In this document: positions 25,393 through 32,111 of the stretch, piece after piece
Layout: every line of letters begins with the position of its first letter
Numbering within the stretch: position 1 is the first letter of the stretch
Origin: Crocinitomicaceae bacterium
GTDB taxonomy: Bacteria; Bacteroidota; Bacteroidia; Flavobacteriales_D; Crocinitomicaceae
Assembly (NCBI GenBank): GCA_003247185.1
Contig: QKAV01000050.1
Span: 1-56,306 of the forward strand
Reading direction: 5' to 3'
DNA length: 56,306 nt
Made by a program: the position numbers and the translations under genes
The notes under the pieces: generated by a model
Told to the model about the DNA's origin: nothing
What the model saw: only the letters and a program-made list of their open reading frames with translations
Database searches by the model: none

Positions 25393-25809
25393 TTACCAAG
25401 GTATATCGTCTTCTTCATCATTGTTAGAAGATTTGTTTTCTGTCAAGACTTCTTTTTCTTTATTACGCTTTTTTTTTACCTTTGGTCTTCCACCCTTTTG
25501 ACCATTATTCCACCTAGCAATCAATGATCGATTAGCATCTTCGAAATATAACCCCTTTAAAAGTCCATCTTCGGTTTCTTCGATAAATCCAGCCTCAATA
25601 AAAGCATCAAATAACGCTTGCGGTTCAACATCATCACCGGCTCTGCAAAGATGATGAAACTCATCAACGGATTCAATCGAAAATAAAACAGATTGAGTTC
25701 TCTGAAGATAGAATCCTAGTGCCAATAAATAATGATCGCACTTATCGCCAATCTTTTTCGAGAAACGAAGATAGTGATACTCTTCAAATAATGTAGGATG
25801 TAAGTTCAT
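25393..25809 (-). CDS. Putative replication protein with SSB-like acidic C-terminal tip
   Basis: A 138-aa protein. Residues 1-95 are helical with a winged-helix feel (DEFHHLCRAGDDVEPQALFD, FIEAGFIEETEDGLLKGLYF). 'RWNNGQKGGRPKVKKKRNKE' near residue 98 is the basic linker seen in phage/plasmid replication initiation proteins (DnaD/O-like). The C-terminus ends NNDEEDDIPW, a close match to the acidic, aromatic-ended tip of single-strand-binding proteins. The start codon lies inside a pseudoknot-forming leader, and phased repeats lie upstream. Replication function is inferred from these features together. Confidence 0.55.
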   Translation of the reverse strand: MNLHPTLFEEYHYLRFSKKIGDKCDHYLLALGFYLQRTQSVLFSIESVDEFHHLCRAGDDVEPQALFDAFIEAGFIEETEDGLLKGLYFEDANRSLIARWNNGQKGGRPKVKKKRNKEKEVLTENKSSNNDEEDDIPW

Positions 25810-25893
25810 ACCAATTTTTAATTTTACGCATTTTATAAAAAGAAGGCCCGCCCCGAATTTGTGCGTAAATGGTATGAACCAACGGAGCGAGCC
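25804..25893 (-). promoter_or_regulatory. Pseudoknot-capable leader covering the start codon
   Basis: Four segments alternate as A-B-A'-B'. Stem one pairs 25845-25855 with 25883-25893 (GGCTCGCTCCG with CGGGGCGGGCC, 11 bp including G-U). Stem two pairs 25804-25813 with 25870-25879 (TGGTATGAAC with GTTCATACCA, 10 bp) and 25823-25830 with 25862-25869 (TGCGTAAA with TTTACGCA, 8 bp). The interleaved order gives an H-type pseudoknot. Stem two contains the ATG of the gene at 25809, and stem one is followed by TTCTTTTTAT, so it could also act as an attenuator. In an AT-rich region such long complementarity is not expected by chance. Confidence 0.65.
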
Positions 25894-25943
25894 AACTTAA
25901 AAAAACTATGTTTATGATTCAACCTTATTTTACGCACAATACA

Positions 25944-25971
25944 AGCATAATCACTTTCAATAAAATTGCAA
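25944..25971 (-). promoter_or_regulatory. Candidate promoter for the replication gene leader
   Basis: Minus-strand TTGCAA, 16-nt spacer, TATGCT. A copy of the TTTACGCA motif lies just downstream (25930-25939), overlapping the expected start of transcription, and two more lie in the leader, so it may be an operator. Medium to weak match. Confidence 0.4.
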
Positions 25972-25980
25972 GCATACTGA

Positions 25981-26070
25981 ACAAAATTATATCGAATTAA
26001 ACCGAATTGAATCATACCAAACCGAATTGAACAGAACTACATTGAATTAAACTAAATTATATTAAATTAA
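25981..26070. repeat. Nine 10-bp phased repeats, core GAATT/AAATT
   Basis: A 90-bp run in which every tenth base begins a unit of the form accGAATTga. GAATT or AAATT appears at 25984, 25994, 26004, 26024, 26044, 26054 and 26064, with degenerate copies at 26014 and 26034. A period of about one helical turn suggests intrinsically curved DNA or a row of protein sites. It lies in a roughly 500-bp region (25,822-26,322) with no gene. Confidence 0.75.
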
Positions 26071-26076
26071 ATAAGA

Positions 26077-26138
26077 CTGGTTAGCTGCTGGTTTTCACAA
26101 AGAAACCAGTAGGTTTCCGTAGGTTAACCAGTAGGTTT
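26077..26138. repeat. CTGGTT direct and inverted repeats (candidate iterons)
   Basis: CTGGTT occurs at 26077 and 26088 and its complement AACCAG at 26104 and 26126. The pair CTGGTTT/AAACCAG (26088-26109) forms a 7-bp hairpin with an 8-nt loop. AACCAGTAGGTTT is repeated exactly at 26104 and 26126 (22-bp spacing). Together with the phased AT repeats this looks like an origin or control region. Confidence 0.6.
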
Positions 26139-26274
26139 TTACATCCCATCAAAATCGCTTAATGTTCGCTTAATCTCAATTGTGTCTCAATTGCCATTGA
26201 TTACGACGTAAGATTTCAAACCATTTACCAATCTTTACGCAAAACACCTCGTAATTAATATCCGATCCATGACA

Positions 26275-26303
26275 ATTATAAAGATCCGATACAATCTCAT
26301 AAC
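26275..26303 (-). promoter_or_regulatory. Candidate promoter with consensus TATAAT
   Basis: A perfect -10 TATAAT on the minus strand at 26275-26280, with a poor -35 (TTATGA) 16 nt upstream. It would transcribe through the repeat region into the replication leader. GATCGGAT-type repeats flank it. Otherwise the 26,140-26,322 stretch shows no gene. Confidence 0.35.
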
Positions 26304-26322
26304 GTTTAGCCCTAATCCAGCT

Positions 26323-26493
26323 TCAGTGGAATTTTTTCAATTCAGGGAATCCACATAGCGTTTCGAAGCGTCCAGGATGCTCGTTAATCTCTTCTTCGAG
26401 TGTGAGCTCCTCTTCTGTAGGTGTAAGCGTCAAAGTCTTATCATCGTTGACTGTAAGCGTGTATTGTTGTCCGTTGAGTTCACATGTATTCAT
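26323..26493 (-). CDS. Small hypothetical protein (56 aa)
   Basis: A short gene starting at an ATG that overlaps the upstream TGA (ATGA). The product (MNTCELNGQQYTLTVNDDKT...) has a beta hairpin and an acidic helix (TPTEEELTLEEEINEH) and ends FPELKKFH. Tight junction and amino-acid composition support coding. No family recognised. Confidence 0.65.
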   Translation of the reverse strand: MNTCELNGQQYTLTVNDDKTLTLTPTEEELTLEEEINEHPGRFETLCGFPELKKFH

Positions 26494-26723
26494 GGTTGTG
26501 TTGAGTTGGTTGTTTGTTCGATTTGCGTTGATGATGCTCGTTCGCTATCTGCTTTATCTTTTCTGAGCATAAAACATCCGATTCCAATGCACAAGCATAA
26601 AATAGCACCTGCAATGAAGGAAATTCCTGCGTCTCCGTTGGTTCCATCATTTTTCTTTATACCGTAGCACTCGACAATTGTGGCAAGTGACATGATAATG
26701 GATACAATGATAATGTAATTCAT
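26490..26723 (-). CDS. Two-helix membrane protein
   Basis: A 77-aa protein with hydrophobic segments at residues 2-19 (YIIIVSIIMSLATIVEC) and about 32-53 (AGISFIAGAILCLCIGIG), then a Thr/Gln-rich tail. Overlaps both neighbours by 4 nt. Function unknown. Confidence 0.65.
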   Translation of the reverse strand: MNYIIIVSIIMSLATIVECYGIKKNDGTNGDAGISFIAGAILCLCIGIGCFMLRKDKADSERASSTQIEQTTNSTQP

Positions 26724-27040
26724 GATTTTGATTTTCCATCAAATAAGTTGTGCACCCATAATTTAAATCGCTCAAATGAGGTTGGTGGTTTGTGTGTACA
26801 TTCTGGATATGCAAGTCTTAATAGATCATTTGTGGGATCGGTAAATAAGCCATTGGATATAGCCACTTCTTCGTTTTTGATTATATCGATTGATCCATCT
26901 GGTCTTTGATAAAGTAATGTTCCAGGTTTTATGTCCGACAATGTTTTTCCATAAAATCGCATTTTTAGCGAATCAGCTTTTTCGCACCATTTGCGATATT
27001 CCTCATCGAGTTCAATTGCGTATTCGTGATAGTGGCTCAT
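26720..27040 (-). CDS. Hypothetical protein (106 aa)
   Basis: An acidic, aromatic-rich protein (MSHYHEYAIELDEEYRKWCE; GTLLYQRPDGSIDIIKNEEV; TSFERFKLWVHNLFDGK). One-base overlap with the upstream gene. No family recognised. Confidence 0.65.
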   Translation of the reverse strand: MSHYHEYAIELDEEYRKWCEKADSLKMRFYGKTLSDIKPGTLLYQRPDGSIDIIKNEEVAISNGLFTDPTNDLLRLAYPECTHKPPTSFERFKLWVHNLFDGKSKS

Positions 27041-27846
27041 TATATGTATTCTTTCGGATTAAAGTCATTGAAGTCACAAATATATTCTTCGGTTCCATCA
27101 ATGTGAAAGTCGCCAAGATAAGCAGTATCACAATCAAGAATAGATACACATTGAAGCGAACCATTTGTGCGTTGCAATAATAGGTAATAATTATCACGAT
27201 ATTTCCAGATTTGTCCTGACTTTGGAATTCGTTTTTTTGGTTCGATGTAGAGCTCAAGATTGCTATCGTCTTGACTCCAACCATTAAAACTATCTTCTGG
27301 ATATTCAGCATAAAGCCATTTTCCACCCCACCAATAAATATAATTTATTGTATAAGGCTTTGGTGTTGCATGGCTTTTTGAAATGACCCTATCACCAACC
27401 TTAAATTTTTGTTGAGGACGTTTTTCAAAATCGGACTCCATCAATCCTGAAGTATGTAAAATTCCACTTACAACATTGTATGCAACACGATCGCAATTAT
27501 CAATACTTCTACTCGCGATAGTGGCAAAATTGCCGTGGTGATTACTCCACACCTCTTCACCGACCTCATATTTAGCAATCTTATTCAGAATTTCTTCTTT
27601 GGTTGCTTTTCTGAAAGCATATATACTCCAACCTGAACAATATCTAAGACTGCCAAGTGGTTCAAGCGTAGAAAATCTATCTCCAGAAATAGATGCGATC
27701 CTTCCTGTAAACTCCGAACGATATGTAGTCGAATCCAGCGTAACCCAATCTCCAACCTTGAAAACAGGTTCATTCTTGTTCAATTCTTCACGAATCGCTT
27801 TTACTTCGTCTTCAATCTTCTCTAACCGTGTGTTAATTGTATTCAT
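27040..27846 (-). CDS. Coiled-coil protein with repeated SH3-like modules
   Basis: A 268-aa protein. An N-terminal coiled coil (NTRLEKIEDEVKAIREELNK) is followed by at least three barrel-like modules that each open with a hydrophobic 'K-V-G-D' motif: FKVGDWVTLDST (about 29), YEVGEEVWSNHH (about 92), FKVGDRVISKSH (about 147), and a final IPKSGQIWKYRDNYY. Such modules bind nucleic acid or protein. No enzyme motif seen. Confidence 0.65.
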   Translation of the reverse strand: MNTINTRLEKIEDEVKAIREELNKNEPVFKVGDWVTLDSTTYRSEFTGRIASISGDRFSTLEPLGSLRYCSGWSIYAFRKATKEEILNKIAKYEVGEEVWSNHHGNFATIASRSIDNCDRVAYNVVSGILHTSGLMESDFEKRPQQKFKVGDRVISKSHATPKPYTINYIYWWGGKWLYAEYPEDSFNGWSQDDSNLELYIEPKKRIPKSGQIWKYRDNYYLLLQRTNGSLQCVSILDCDTAYLGDFHIDGTEEYICDFNDFNPKEYI

Positions 27847-27849
27847 ATT

Positions 27850-28077
27850 TTACCAATTTCCGATATAATTTGTTTTATTCTTCAATGTGCTTATTTTCAG
27901 CTCTAATGCTTCAATTTGCGATTGATACGATCCAACGCTTTGATTTGCATTATGCAACGCTTTTGTCAGCCGGATATTCTCTTGTTCGAGATTGCGGGCA
28001 AATGATGATAAGACCACCTTGTGTCCTTCAAGTGTCACCTCTGCTTCGTCGGTCAGTGGTGTATTTGTGTTGCTCAT
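27850..28077 (-). CDS. Small coiled-coil protein
   Basis: A 75-aa protein; start set at 28077 because GGGAGG stands 8 nt upstream, inside the end of the previous gene (ATGA overlap). Helical with heptads (NLEQENIRLTKALHNANQSV; QSQIEALELKISTLKN). Confidence 0.65.
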   Translation of the reverse strand: MSNTNTPLTDEAEVTLEGHKVVLSSFARNLEQENIRLTKALHNANQSVGSYQSQIEALELKISTLKNKTNYIGNW

Positions 28078-28238
28078 TTGCGTGCCTCCCATTCGCTTAT
28101 TGCATCTCTAAGCTCTGCCATGATGATTTCCGATCCCTGTGATGGTTTGCTGAATTTTGATAGCTTTGCTTCAAGTCGCGCAAGTTGATCTTTTGCGATC
28201 TGATATTCAGATTCGTTTGTAATGCGTTTTTTTGCCAT
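28074..28238 (-). CDS. Small antitoxin-like protein (54 aa)
   Basis: Start taken at MAKKRITNESEYQIAKDQL. The KRITNE-x-EY-x-x-A pattern resembles the N-terminus of HigA-type antitoxins, but the HTH domain of those proteins is absent, so this may be a stand-alone helical hairpin (ARLEAKLSKFSK). Overlaps the next gene by 4 nt. Confidence 0.55.
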   Translation of the reverse strand: MAKKRITNESEYQIAKDQLARLEAKLSKFSKPSQGSEIIMAELRDAISEWEARK

Positions 28239-28245
28239 AGTTTTT

Positions 28246-28494
28246 TTAAATGTGTTCGATTGTGAATTCAACGTTTTCCGATTGCAGAAAAGCATCTATA
28301 AAGTCAACGGATTCCTCGACGTCAAGATGCTTGCAATAATCGATCATAGATGCATCAAATGCTTCGATGGATATGCAACCAATTGAGCTACTGATTGCAA
28401 AGCGGATTACGTTATGATCTTCGAAGTCATCCGAGAAAACGATGGGTGTTTTCAGCGTGTAAATTGAATTCAGGTGAATAGGTTTTTCTTTCAT
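28246..28494 (-). CDS. Hypothetical protein (82 aa)
   Basis: Mixed alpha/beta (SIYTLKTPIVFSDDFEDHNV; FDASMIDYCKHLDVEESVDF). Compact run with neighbours. No family recognised. Confidence 0.6.
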   Translation of the reverse strand: MKEKPIHLNSIYTLKTPIVFSDDFEDHNVIRFAISSSIGCISIEAFDASMIDYCKHLDVEESVDFIDAFLQSENVEFTIEHI

Positions 28495-28496
28495 GA

Positions 28497-28745
28497 TTAT
28501 GCATTTTTAAGAATGACACAAGCCCAATCGAATAAAGACAAATTCCAGTTTGATTGTGAAATCCAAGTTTCGCGTAAATCAATCATATACTCTGGATCTA
28601 ATGAGTAAAAGAATCCATCTACTGCTTTTAGCTTCTCAATTTCGTCGGATTCGTCAATGCCTAGAAATCTATCTTCCCATGCATATTTTACTGCATTGAT
28701 AAGCGATTTCGAAACTTCTGTTGAATTAATTGTTTTACATTTCAT
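28497..28745 (-). CDS. Hypothetical protein from a leaderless-type promoter
   Basis: An 82-aa helical protein (EVSKSLINAVKYAWEDRFLG; NWNLSLFDWACVILKNA). Its ATG lies 6 nt after a TTTATT -10 box with no room for a ribosome site. No family recognised. Confidence 0.65.
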   Translation of the reverse strand: MKCKTINSTEVSKSLINAVKYAWEDRFLGIDESDEIEKLKAVDGFFYSLDPEYMIDLRETWISQSNWNLSLFDWACVILKNA

Positions 28746-28751
28746 GATTCA

Positions 28752-28798
28752 AATAAAAAAGCATCAACTTGCTTGAGTCAATGCTTTTTTTAAAAAAG
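28752..28798 (-). promoter_or_regulatory. T7A7-TTGACT promoter, leaderless spacing, overlapping hairpin
   Basis: Minus strand: T/A tract, TTGACT, 18-nt spacer, TTTATT, then TGAATC and ATG. A hairpin (GCATTGACTC...GTTGATGC followed by TTTTTT) overlaps, which could serve as a terminator for the gene upstream (28806-29018). Confidence 0.6.
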
Positions 28799-28805
28799 AT
28801 TTTTA

Positions 28806-29018
28806 TTATTGTTTAATGCTTGAAATATAGTTAATTGCTTTTGTCAATGATCCCCATGTCGGCGATTCATTATAAAAGCTAAGACACTTGAGGATTATTT
28901 CTTGTGCCTTTTCTTGGCTTCCTGCAAGATTGAAAAGAGATCCATAAACTCTTACAATATGCCCTTGGATGTTTACTCCGAATTCTTCTCTGCTGATTGC
29001 GTCTGTTTTATTTTTCAT
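28806..29018 (-). CDS. Hypothetical protein from a leaderless-type promoter
   Basis: A 70-aa protein beginning MKNKTDAISREEFGVNI, start chosen at the ATG 6 nt after the -10 element. Helical (LFNLAGSQEKAQEIILKCLS). It has its own promoter and a downstream terminator-like hairpin. No family recognised. Confidence 0.65.
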   Translation of the reverse strand: MKNKTDAISREEFGVNIQGHIVRVYGSLFNLAGSQEKAQEIILKCLSFYNESPTWGSLTKAINYISSIKQ

Positions 29019-29024
29019 GTTTAT

Positions 29025-29070
29025 AATAGAACATGAATCAAAAACGATTTCAAGCACTTTTTTTAAAAAA
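29025..29070 (-). promoter_or_regulatory. T7A7-type promoter, leaderless spacing
   Basis: Minus strand: T8A7 GTGC, -35 TTGAAA, 17-nt spacer, -10 TCTATT, 6 nt, ATG at 29018. The 17-nt spacer ends in TTCATGT, as does that of the promoter at 52108. Confidence 0.7.
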
Positions 29071-29081
29071 AATAAAAAAAA

Positions 29082-29276
29082 TTACAGCGGATATTTTTCC
29101 ATGCATTCGAGAACCGCGCTGCGAAAGGAATCTAAGTGATTCAAAACGCATTCCTTTGGTAGCGAAACTTGCGCGTAATTCTGATTCGGATCAGCTAGGT
29201 AATCGATAATTTTCTGATCGTCCAACAATGCAAGATATTCGTCTAGTTCGATTACAACTTTTTCGGTAAAATCCAT
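29082..29276 (-). CDS. Small acidic hypothetical protein (64 aa)
   Basis: Acidic helical protein (VVIELDEYLALLDDQKIIDY). Stop lies just upstream of the next promoter. One-base gap from the upstream gene. Confidence 0.6.
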   Translation of the reverse strand: MDFTEKVVIELDEYLALLDDQKIIDYLADPNQNYAQVSLPKECVLNHLDSFRSAVLECMEKYPL

Positions 29277-29277
29277 G

Positions 29278-29559
29278 TCAGAATTCCCCCTTTACGATCA
29301 GCTTCGGCAGAAAATAAATCGCACAAGCCTGCAAAAAGGTAACATGCGGAATCCACGTTGAAAGCGGATCTAACGCATTAAGTAGCAGCATCACTGCAAG
29401 CGACTTTGCAAGTCCATAGACGATTCCGTATGCATCGATGAGCATCTTATTATTTTGCTGACGTGAAGGGTTCTCAAATTGCTCAAGACGATCCATTAAA
29501 TCGATATAGCTTTGAGCGTGACTATATTCGTCATGTTCGTTATTATTGTTTTCGTTCAT
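29278..29559 (-). CDS. Membrane protein (93 aa)
   Basis: Hydrophilic N-terminus with Asn/Glu/His (NENNNNEHDEYSH), then hydrophobic segments LAKSLAVMLLLNALDPLS and VTFLQACAIYFLPKLIV. Probably inserted in the inner membrane. Function unknown. Confidence 0.6.
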   Translation of the reverse strand: MNENNNNEHDEYSHAQSYIDLMDRLEQFENPSRQQNNKMLIDAYGIVYGLAKSLAVMLLLNALDPLSTWIPHVTFLQACAIYFLPKLIVKGEF

Positions 29560-29599
29560 TCGTATTAATAAGATTGTTTGTTATTTGCAAAAGTAAACA

Positions 29600-30202
29600 T
29601 TATTCGCAGATATATAATTTTGTCCAATTATGCCTGAAGACAACAACATCATTGAATTTTTTTTCGTGCAGGATTTCGCGTAAAAACGTCTCTGAATACT
29701 CACCATGCGGATTGTAGTCTTCATCCTTAGGATTACCTTCTGGTGTGCTCAGGAAGAGCTTACCGCCTTGTTTTAGCGTCGTTCTGATGTGCTCAAAGAA
29801 TTTATCAAGAACGTGACGATCAACATGTTCGATTACCTCAATACAAAATACAAAATCATATTTGTCTTTTCCGGTCATTACTTCGATAAAATCATCATTC
29901 ATTACTTTATGATTCTCATCCTTCAAAATGCTACGATGATGATAAGCCGAATCCGCATCGAGTTCAATCCCAAGATAATTCTCAATTCGCAAATGCTGAA
30001 TCATGGATTGATATCCGAACCCGCAACCGCTACCAATATCAAGAATGGAAATAGGCGGCTTAATCGCAACGTCTTGCGTTGGTAAGATCAATTGAATCGG
30101 CCCGTCATAACAGCGGATATGTCCATATGAATAATCCGGTTTTCCGGTGTTTTGGATGCGTTGTTGCATTAATGCGAATTCTGATGGTGTTGGTTGTGCC
30201 AT
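29600..30202 (-). CDS. Class I SAM-dependent methyltransferase
   Basis: A 200-aa protein with motif I ILDIGSGCGFGYQSMI (about residue 51), acidic residue IELDAD after strand 2 (about 79), 'NDDFIEV' and motif IV-like 'YDFVFCIEVIEHVDRHV' (about 115), and 'LKQGGKLFLSTPEG'. This is the Methyltransf_11/23-type pattern acting on small molecules, RNA or glycans; no target-recognition domain is present. Phage versions often modify surface sugars or nucleotides; the substrate is unknown. Confidence 0.85.
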   Translation of the reverse strand: MAQPTPSEFALMQQRIQNTGKPDYSYGHIRCYDGPIQLILPTQDVAIKPPISILDIGSGCGFGYQSMIQHLRIENYLGIELDADSAYHHRSILKDENHKVMNDDFIEVMTGKDKYDFVFCIEVIEHVDRHVLDKFFEHIRTTLKQGGKLFLSTPEGNPKDEDYNPHGEYSETFLREILHEKKFNDVVVFRHNWTKLYICE

Positions 30203-30205
30203 GTG

Positions 30206-30433
30206 TTATTCTGATTCCTTTTCTTTCTTGTTCATATCTTCAATAATCGTCGCTATTAGCGCATTGATTCCGTTTTGTCTATTGTGTTCAACGCTTCCTT
30301 TTTTGAGATTATGATTTTCCACATCATAAAATTCATATGTATATTTGCACAATCCCATTCCTATGTTTCCTTCGTTATGTCCATATATGTGGTTAATCAA
30401 CATTCCGTTAATACGTGTTTCTACTGTAAACAT
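30206..30433 (-). CDS. Hypothetical protein (75 aa)
   Basis: Beta-rich first half (TRINGMLINHIYGHNEGNIG; YTYEFYDVENHN), basic/acidic helical end (ALIATIIEDMNKKEKESE). No family recognised. Confidence 0.6.
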   Translation of the reverse strand: MFTVETRINGMLINHIYGHNEGNIGMGLCKYTYEFYDVENHNLKKGSVEHNRQNGINALIATIIEDMNKKEKESE

Positions 30434-30438
30434 AATTA

Positions 30439-30996
30439 TTAGTATTTAAATCCTGTTATTGATTCGATGTTTGTTGGATAAATTGATTGCTCTACGCATA
30501 CATTTATGTATCTAGGATCGTAAATGCATGAATCGGTAGAACCGGGATCTGCATTCTTTTCCAGTATTGGAATCCTGATTTTACGTTGATGCGTGTGTCC
30601 ATGAACATTAGCGATACACCAATGCGGAATTGACGCGCTATGAATCGGATAATGTGAGAGCAATAAATTTCCAATCTTCCAACCCGCTCGAATATCTTCG
30701 AAATATTTTAGATATTCTTTAGCCCCGTAATGATCATGGTTTCCACCAATTAGAATCTTGCGTCCATTGAGTTTAGAACATTTCTCAAGTGCTTTTCGTG
30801 GAATTGCAATATCTCCCAATATATAACATGTATCTGCATTTTTGACAATGGAATTATAGGCTTCTATCATGATTTCGTCACCTTCATCAGAATTCAAAGC
30901 CCATGGACGAATCGAAATTCCGTTTTCATCCTTAAACTTACTATATACGGATTCGTGTCCGAAGTGAAAATCACTTATGACAAATCTACGTTTCAT
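30439..30996 (-). CDS. Calcineurin-like metallophosphoesterase
   Basis: A 185-aa protein with the motif series of the family: ISDFHFGH (D-x-H, residue 7), YILGDIAI (GD, about 59), ILIGGNHDHYG (GNHD, about 82), LLLSHYPIH (H, about 112) and NVHGHTHQ (GHTH, about 130). This is the compact single-domain phosphoesterase common in phages, predicted to be a Mn/Fe-dependent phosphodiesterase or phosphatase. Substrate unknown. Confidence 0.9.
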   Translation of the reverse strand: MKRRFVISDFHFGHESVYSKFKDENGISIRPWALNSDEGDEIMIEAYNSIVKNADTCYILGDIAIPRKALEKCSKLNGRKILIGGNHDHYGAKEYLKYFEDIRAGWKIGNLLLSHYPIHSASIPHWCIANVHGHTHQRKIRIPILEKNADPGSTDSCIYDPRYINVCVEQSIYPTNIESITGFKY

Positions 30997-31247
30997 TATG
31001 ACAACATAAAGCGTTGCTGTGGCTTTGATCGATATAGCATAATCCCCATTACCCCGTCTTCGTCCACACCTTGAATCTGTATATATTCAATTGATGGATC
31101 ACGGTCAAGCTGACGCATTGCGTTTTTTAAGTATGTTGCATCTTCTGGAAATAAGTCTGAATTATATGACTTTGTAATGCGTTCCCATTCGCGCGTTTTG
31201 AATTCTTCATGTTCAATTGTATAGACCCTATTTTTATCGATATTCAT
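30996..31247 (-). CDS. Hypothetical protein (83 aa)
   Basis: Acidic alpha/beta (YTIEHEEFKTREWERITKSY; IQIQGVDEDGVMGIMLYRS). One-base overlap with the phosphoesterase gene. No family recognised. Confidence 0.6.
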   Translation of the reverse strand: MNIDKNRVYTIEHEEFKTREWERITKSYNSDLFPEDATYLKNAMRQLDRDPSIEYIQIQGVDEDGVMGIMLYRSKPQQRFMLS

Positions 31248-31261
31248 ATTATATATAATGA

Positions 31262-31666
31262 TTAAATATACTCAAAGCGTTGCTTTTGTTGTGCAACGAT
31301 ATTATCAGGAACGTTATGCGTATTCTGAAAATTTCCGTCCATTTCTTTTACGTAAACCGTATATCCATATTTATTAGCAAGCTTAATATATGGTTCATAT
31401 TCCCATTTTCGCGTAAATGTATTTGAAACGATGACACTATCTCAATCGTTTAACATCGCAGCTTCTGCTGTGTGTTGGCAGAGTTCATGGCAATGCTTAA
31501 GTTTTGCTGGTTCGAACTTATATTGTTTATTTTCATCGATCATGAACATATCAGATTCAACATGCAAAGCAAGCAATCCGCTTAATACAGATTCTTGCCA
31601 AAGCTTATTTGCAAATGTGGTTTTACCGCTTCCGCTCCATCCTCGAATAATCCAAAGTTCTTTCAT
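31262..31666 (-). pseudogene. P-loop kinase gene interrupted by an in-frame TGA
   Basis: The frame starts MKELWIIRGWSGSGKTTFAN (Walker A GWSGSGKTT) and runs to ...AAMLND, where TGA occurs at 31442-31444. The same frame then continues 59 more codons: DSVIVSNTFTRKWEYEPYIK ... NTHNVPDNIVAQQKQRFEYI, exactly the second half expected for this small phage kinase family (V-x-N-T-F-T-R motif, E-P-Y helix, C-terminal basic helix). The full length would be 134 residues. So it is a nonsense mutation, a readthrough product or a sequence error. The substrate of intact relatives is unknown to me; a polynucleotide or nucleotide kinase role is likely. Confidence 0.7.
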
Positions 31667-31720
31667 TTTTCAAAACGAAAGCATATTTTTGATTGATTTG
31701 CAAGCATAAAATGAAGCAAG

Positions 31721-31803
31721 CAATAAAAAAGCCGTCGAAAGACGGCTAATCTAACACTGAGTTGGATTGCACCTCGTTACCTCGGGCAATCAACATTCTT
31801 GTT
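31721..31803 (-). repeat. 83-bp repeat (attC + terminator), copy 1
   Basis: Nearly identical to 42645-42726 (one insertion and one substitution near the CTCGGG/CCCGG position). It includes the hairpin terminator and attC-A9. Confidence 0.9.
31724..31747 (-). terminator. Rho-independent terminator ending attC cluster A
   Basis: Minus-strand AGCCGTC-TTTC-GACGGCT followed by TTTTTT. Placed directly after attC-A9, so it ends transcription of the cassette row. Confidence 0.9.
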
Positions 31804-31807
31804 CTGA
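31749..31807 (-). other. attC-like site A9
   Basis: Read on the minus strand: R'' TCAGAAC, arm ATGTTGATTGC, loop containing the stop of the gene at 31777, arm GCAATCCAACT with one unpaired C, then R' GTTAGAT (fits GTTRRRY). 59 bp. Confidence 0.65.
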
Positions 31808-32064
31808 GAAATAGTTATGGTTATACTTTCGCCCCTCTCTATTTGATTTTTTTCAACAAATGTTTCCAGTAGCTTTATAAATCCTGACAGTCCTCCAACA
31901 ATTGAAACCATTTCAGTGTCTTTGATTTTTCCCTTTGTTTCAGTGTCGTGACCAGCACCCCAAGATGTAAATCCGTATGTGCTGACAATGAATTTGCCAG
32001 AACAAGGCGTTTGAATTGAATTGCGAGAATCTCTCGCGTTTTGTTTGTCTGTTTCGTTGTTCAT
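31777..32064 (-). CDS. Cassette-type hypothetical protein
   Basis: A 95-aa protein, start at MNNETDKQNARDSRNSIQTP preceded by AAAGAT. The first ~20 residues are encoded inside attC-A8 and share the 'PCS' pattern of other cassette genes. The rest has 'IVSTYGFTSWGAGHDTETKG' and 'SIVGGLSGFIKLLETF', resembling a small domain with a nucleotide-binding or toxin-immunity feel, but no family is certain. Confidence 0.6.
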   Translation of the reverse strand: MNNETDKQNARDSRNSIQTPCSGKFIVSTYGFTSWGAGHDTETKGKIKDTEMVSIVGGLSGFIKLLETFVEKNQIERGESITITISQNKNVDCPR

Positions 32065-32111
32065 ATCTTTATTAGTTCGTGTTCTCGCAATCATTCAACT
32101 TGTGGTTCTAC
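31997..32111 (-). other. attC-like site A8 (contains a start codon)
   Basis: R'' GTAGAAC, arm TGAATGATTGCGAGAA, long loop with the ATG of the gene at 32064, arm TTCTCGCAATTCAATTCA (one extrahelical T), spacer, CGCC TT and R' GTTCTGG. 115 bp, VCR-like length. Confidence 0.65.

Noticed and set aside
28755-28795. Strong stand-alone terminator at 28.77 kb
   Set aside because: The hairpin overlaps the T7A7-TTGACT promoter; it may be incidental, so listed only with the promoter.
31442-31444. TGA recoded as Trp throughout the genome
   Set aside because: TGA works as a normal, tightly overlapping stop for many genes (e.g. 26490, 36852, 40503); reading through them gives no sensible extension.
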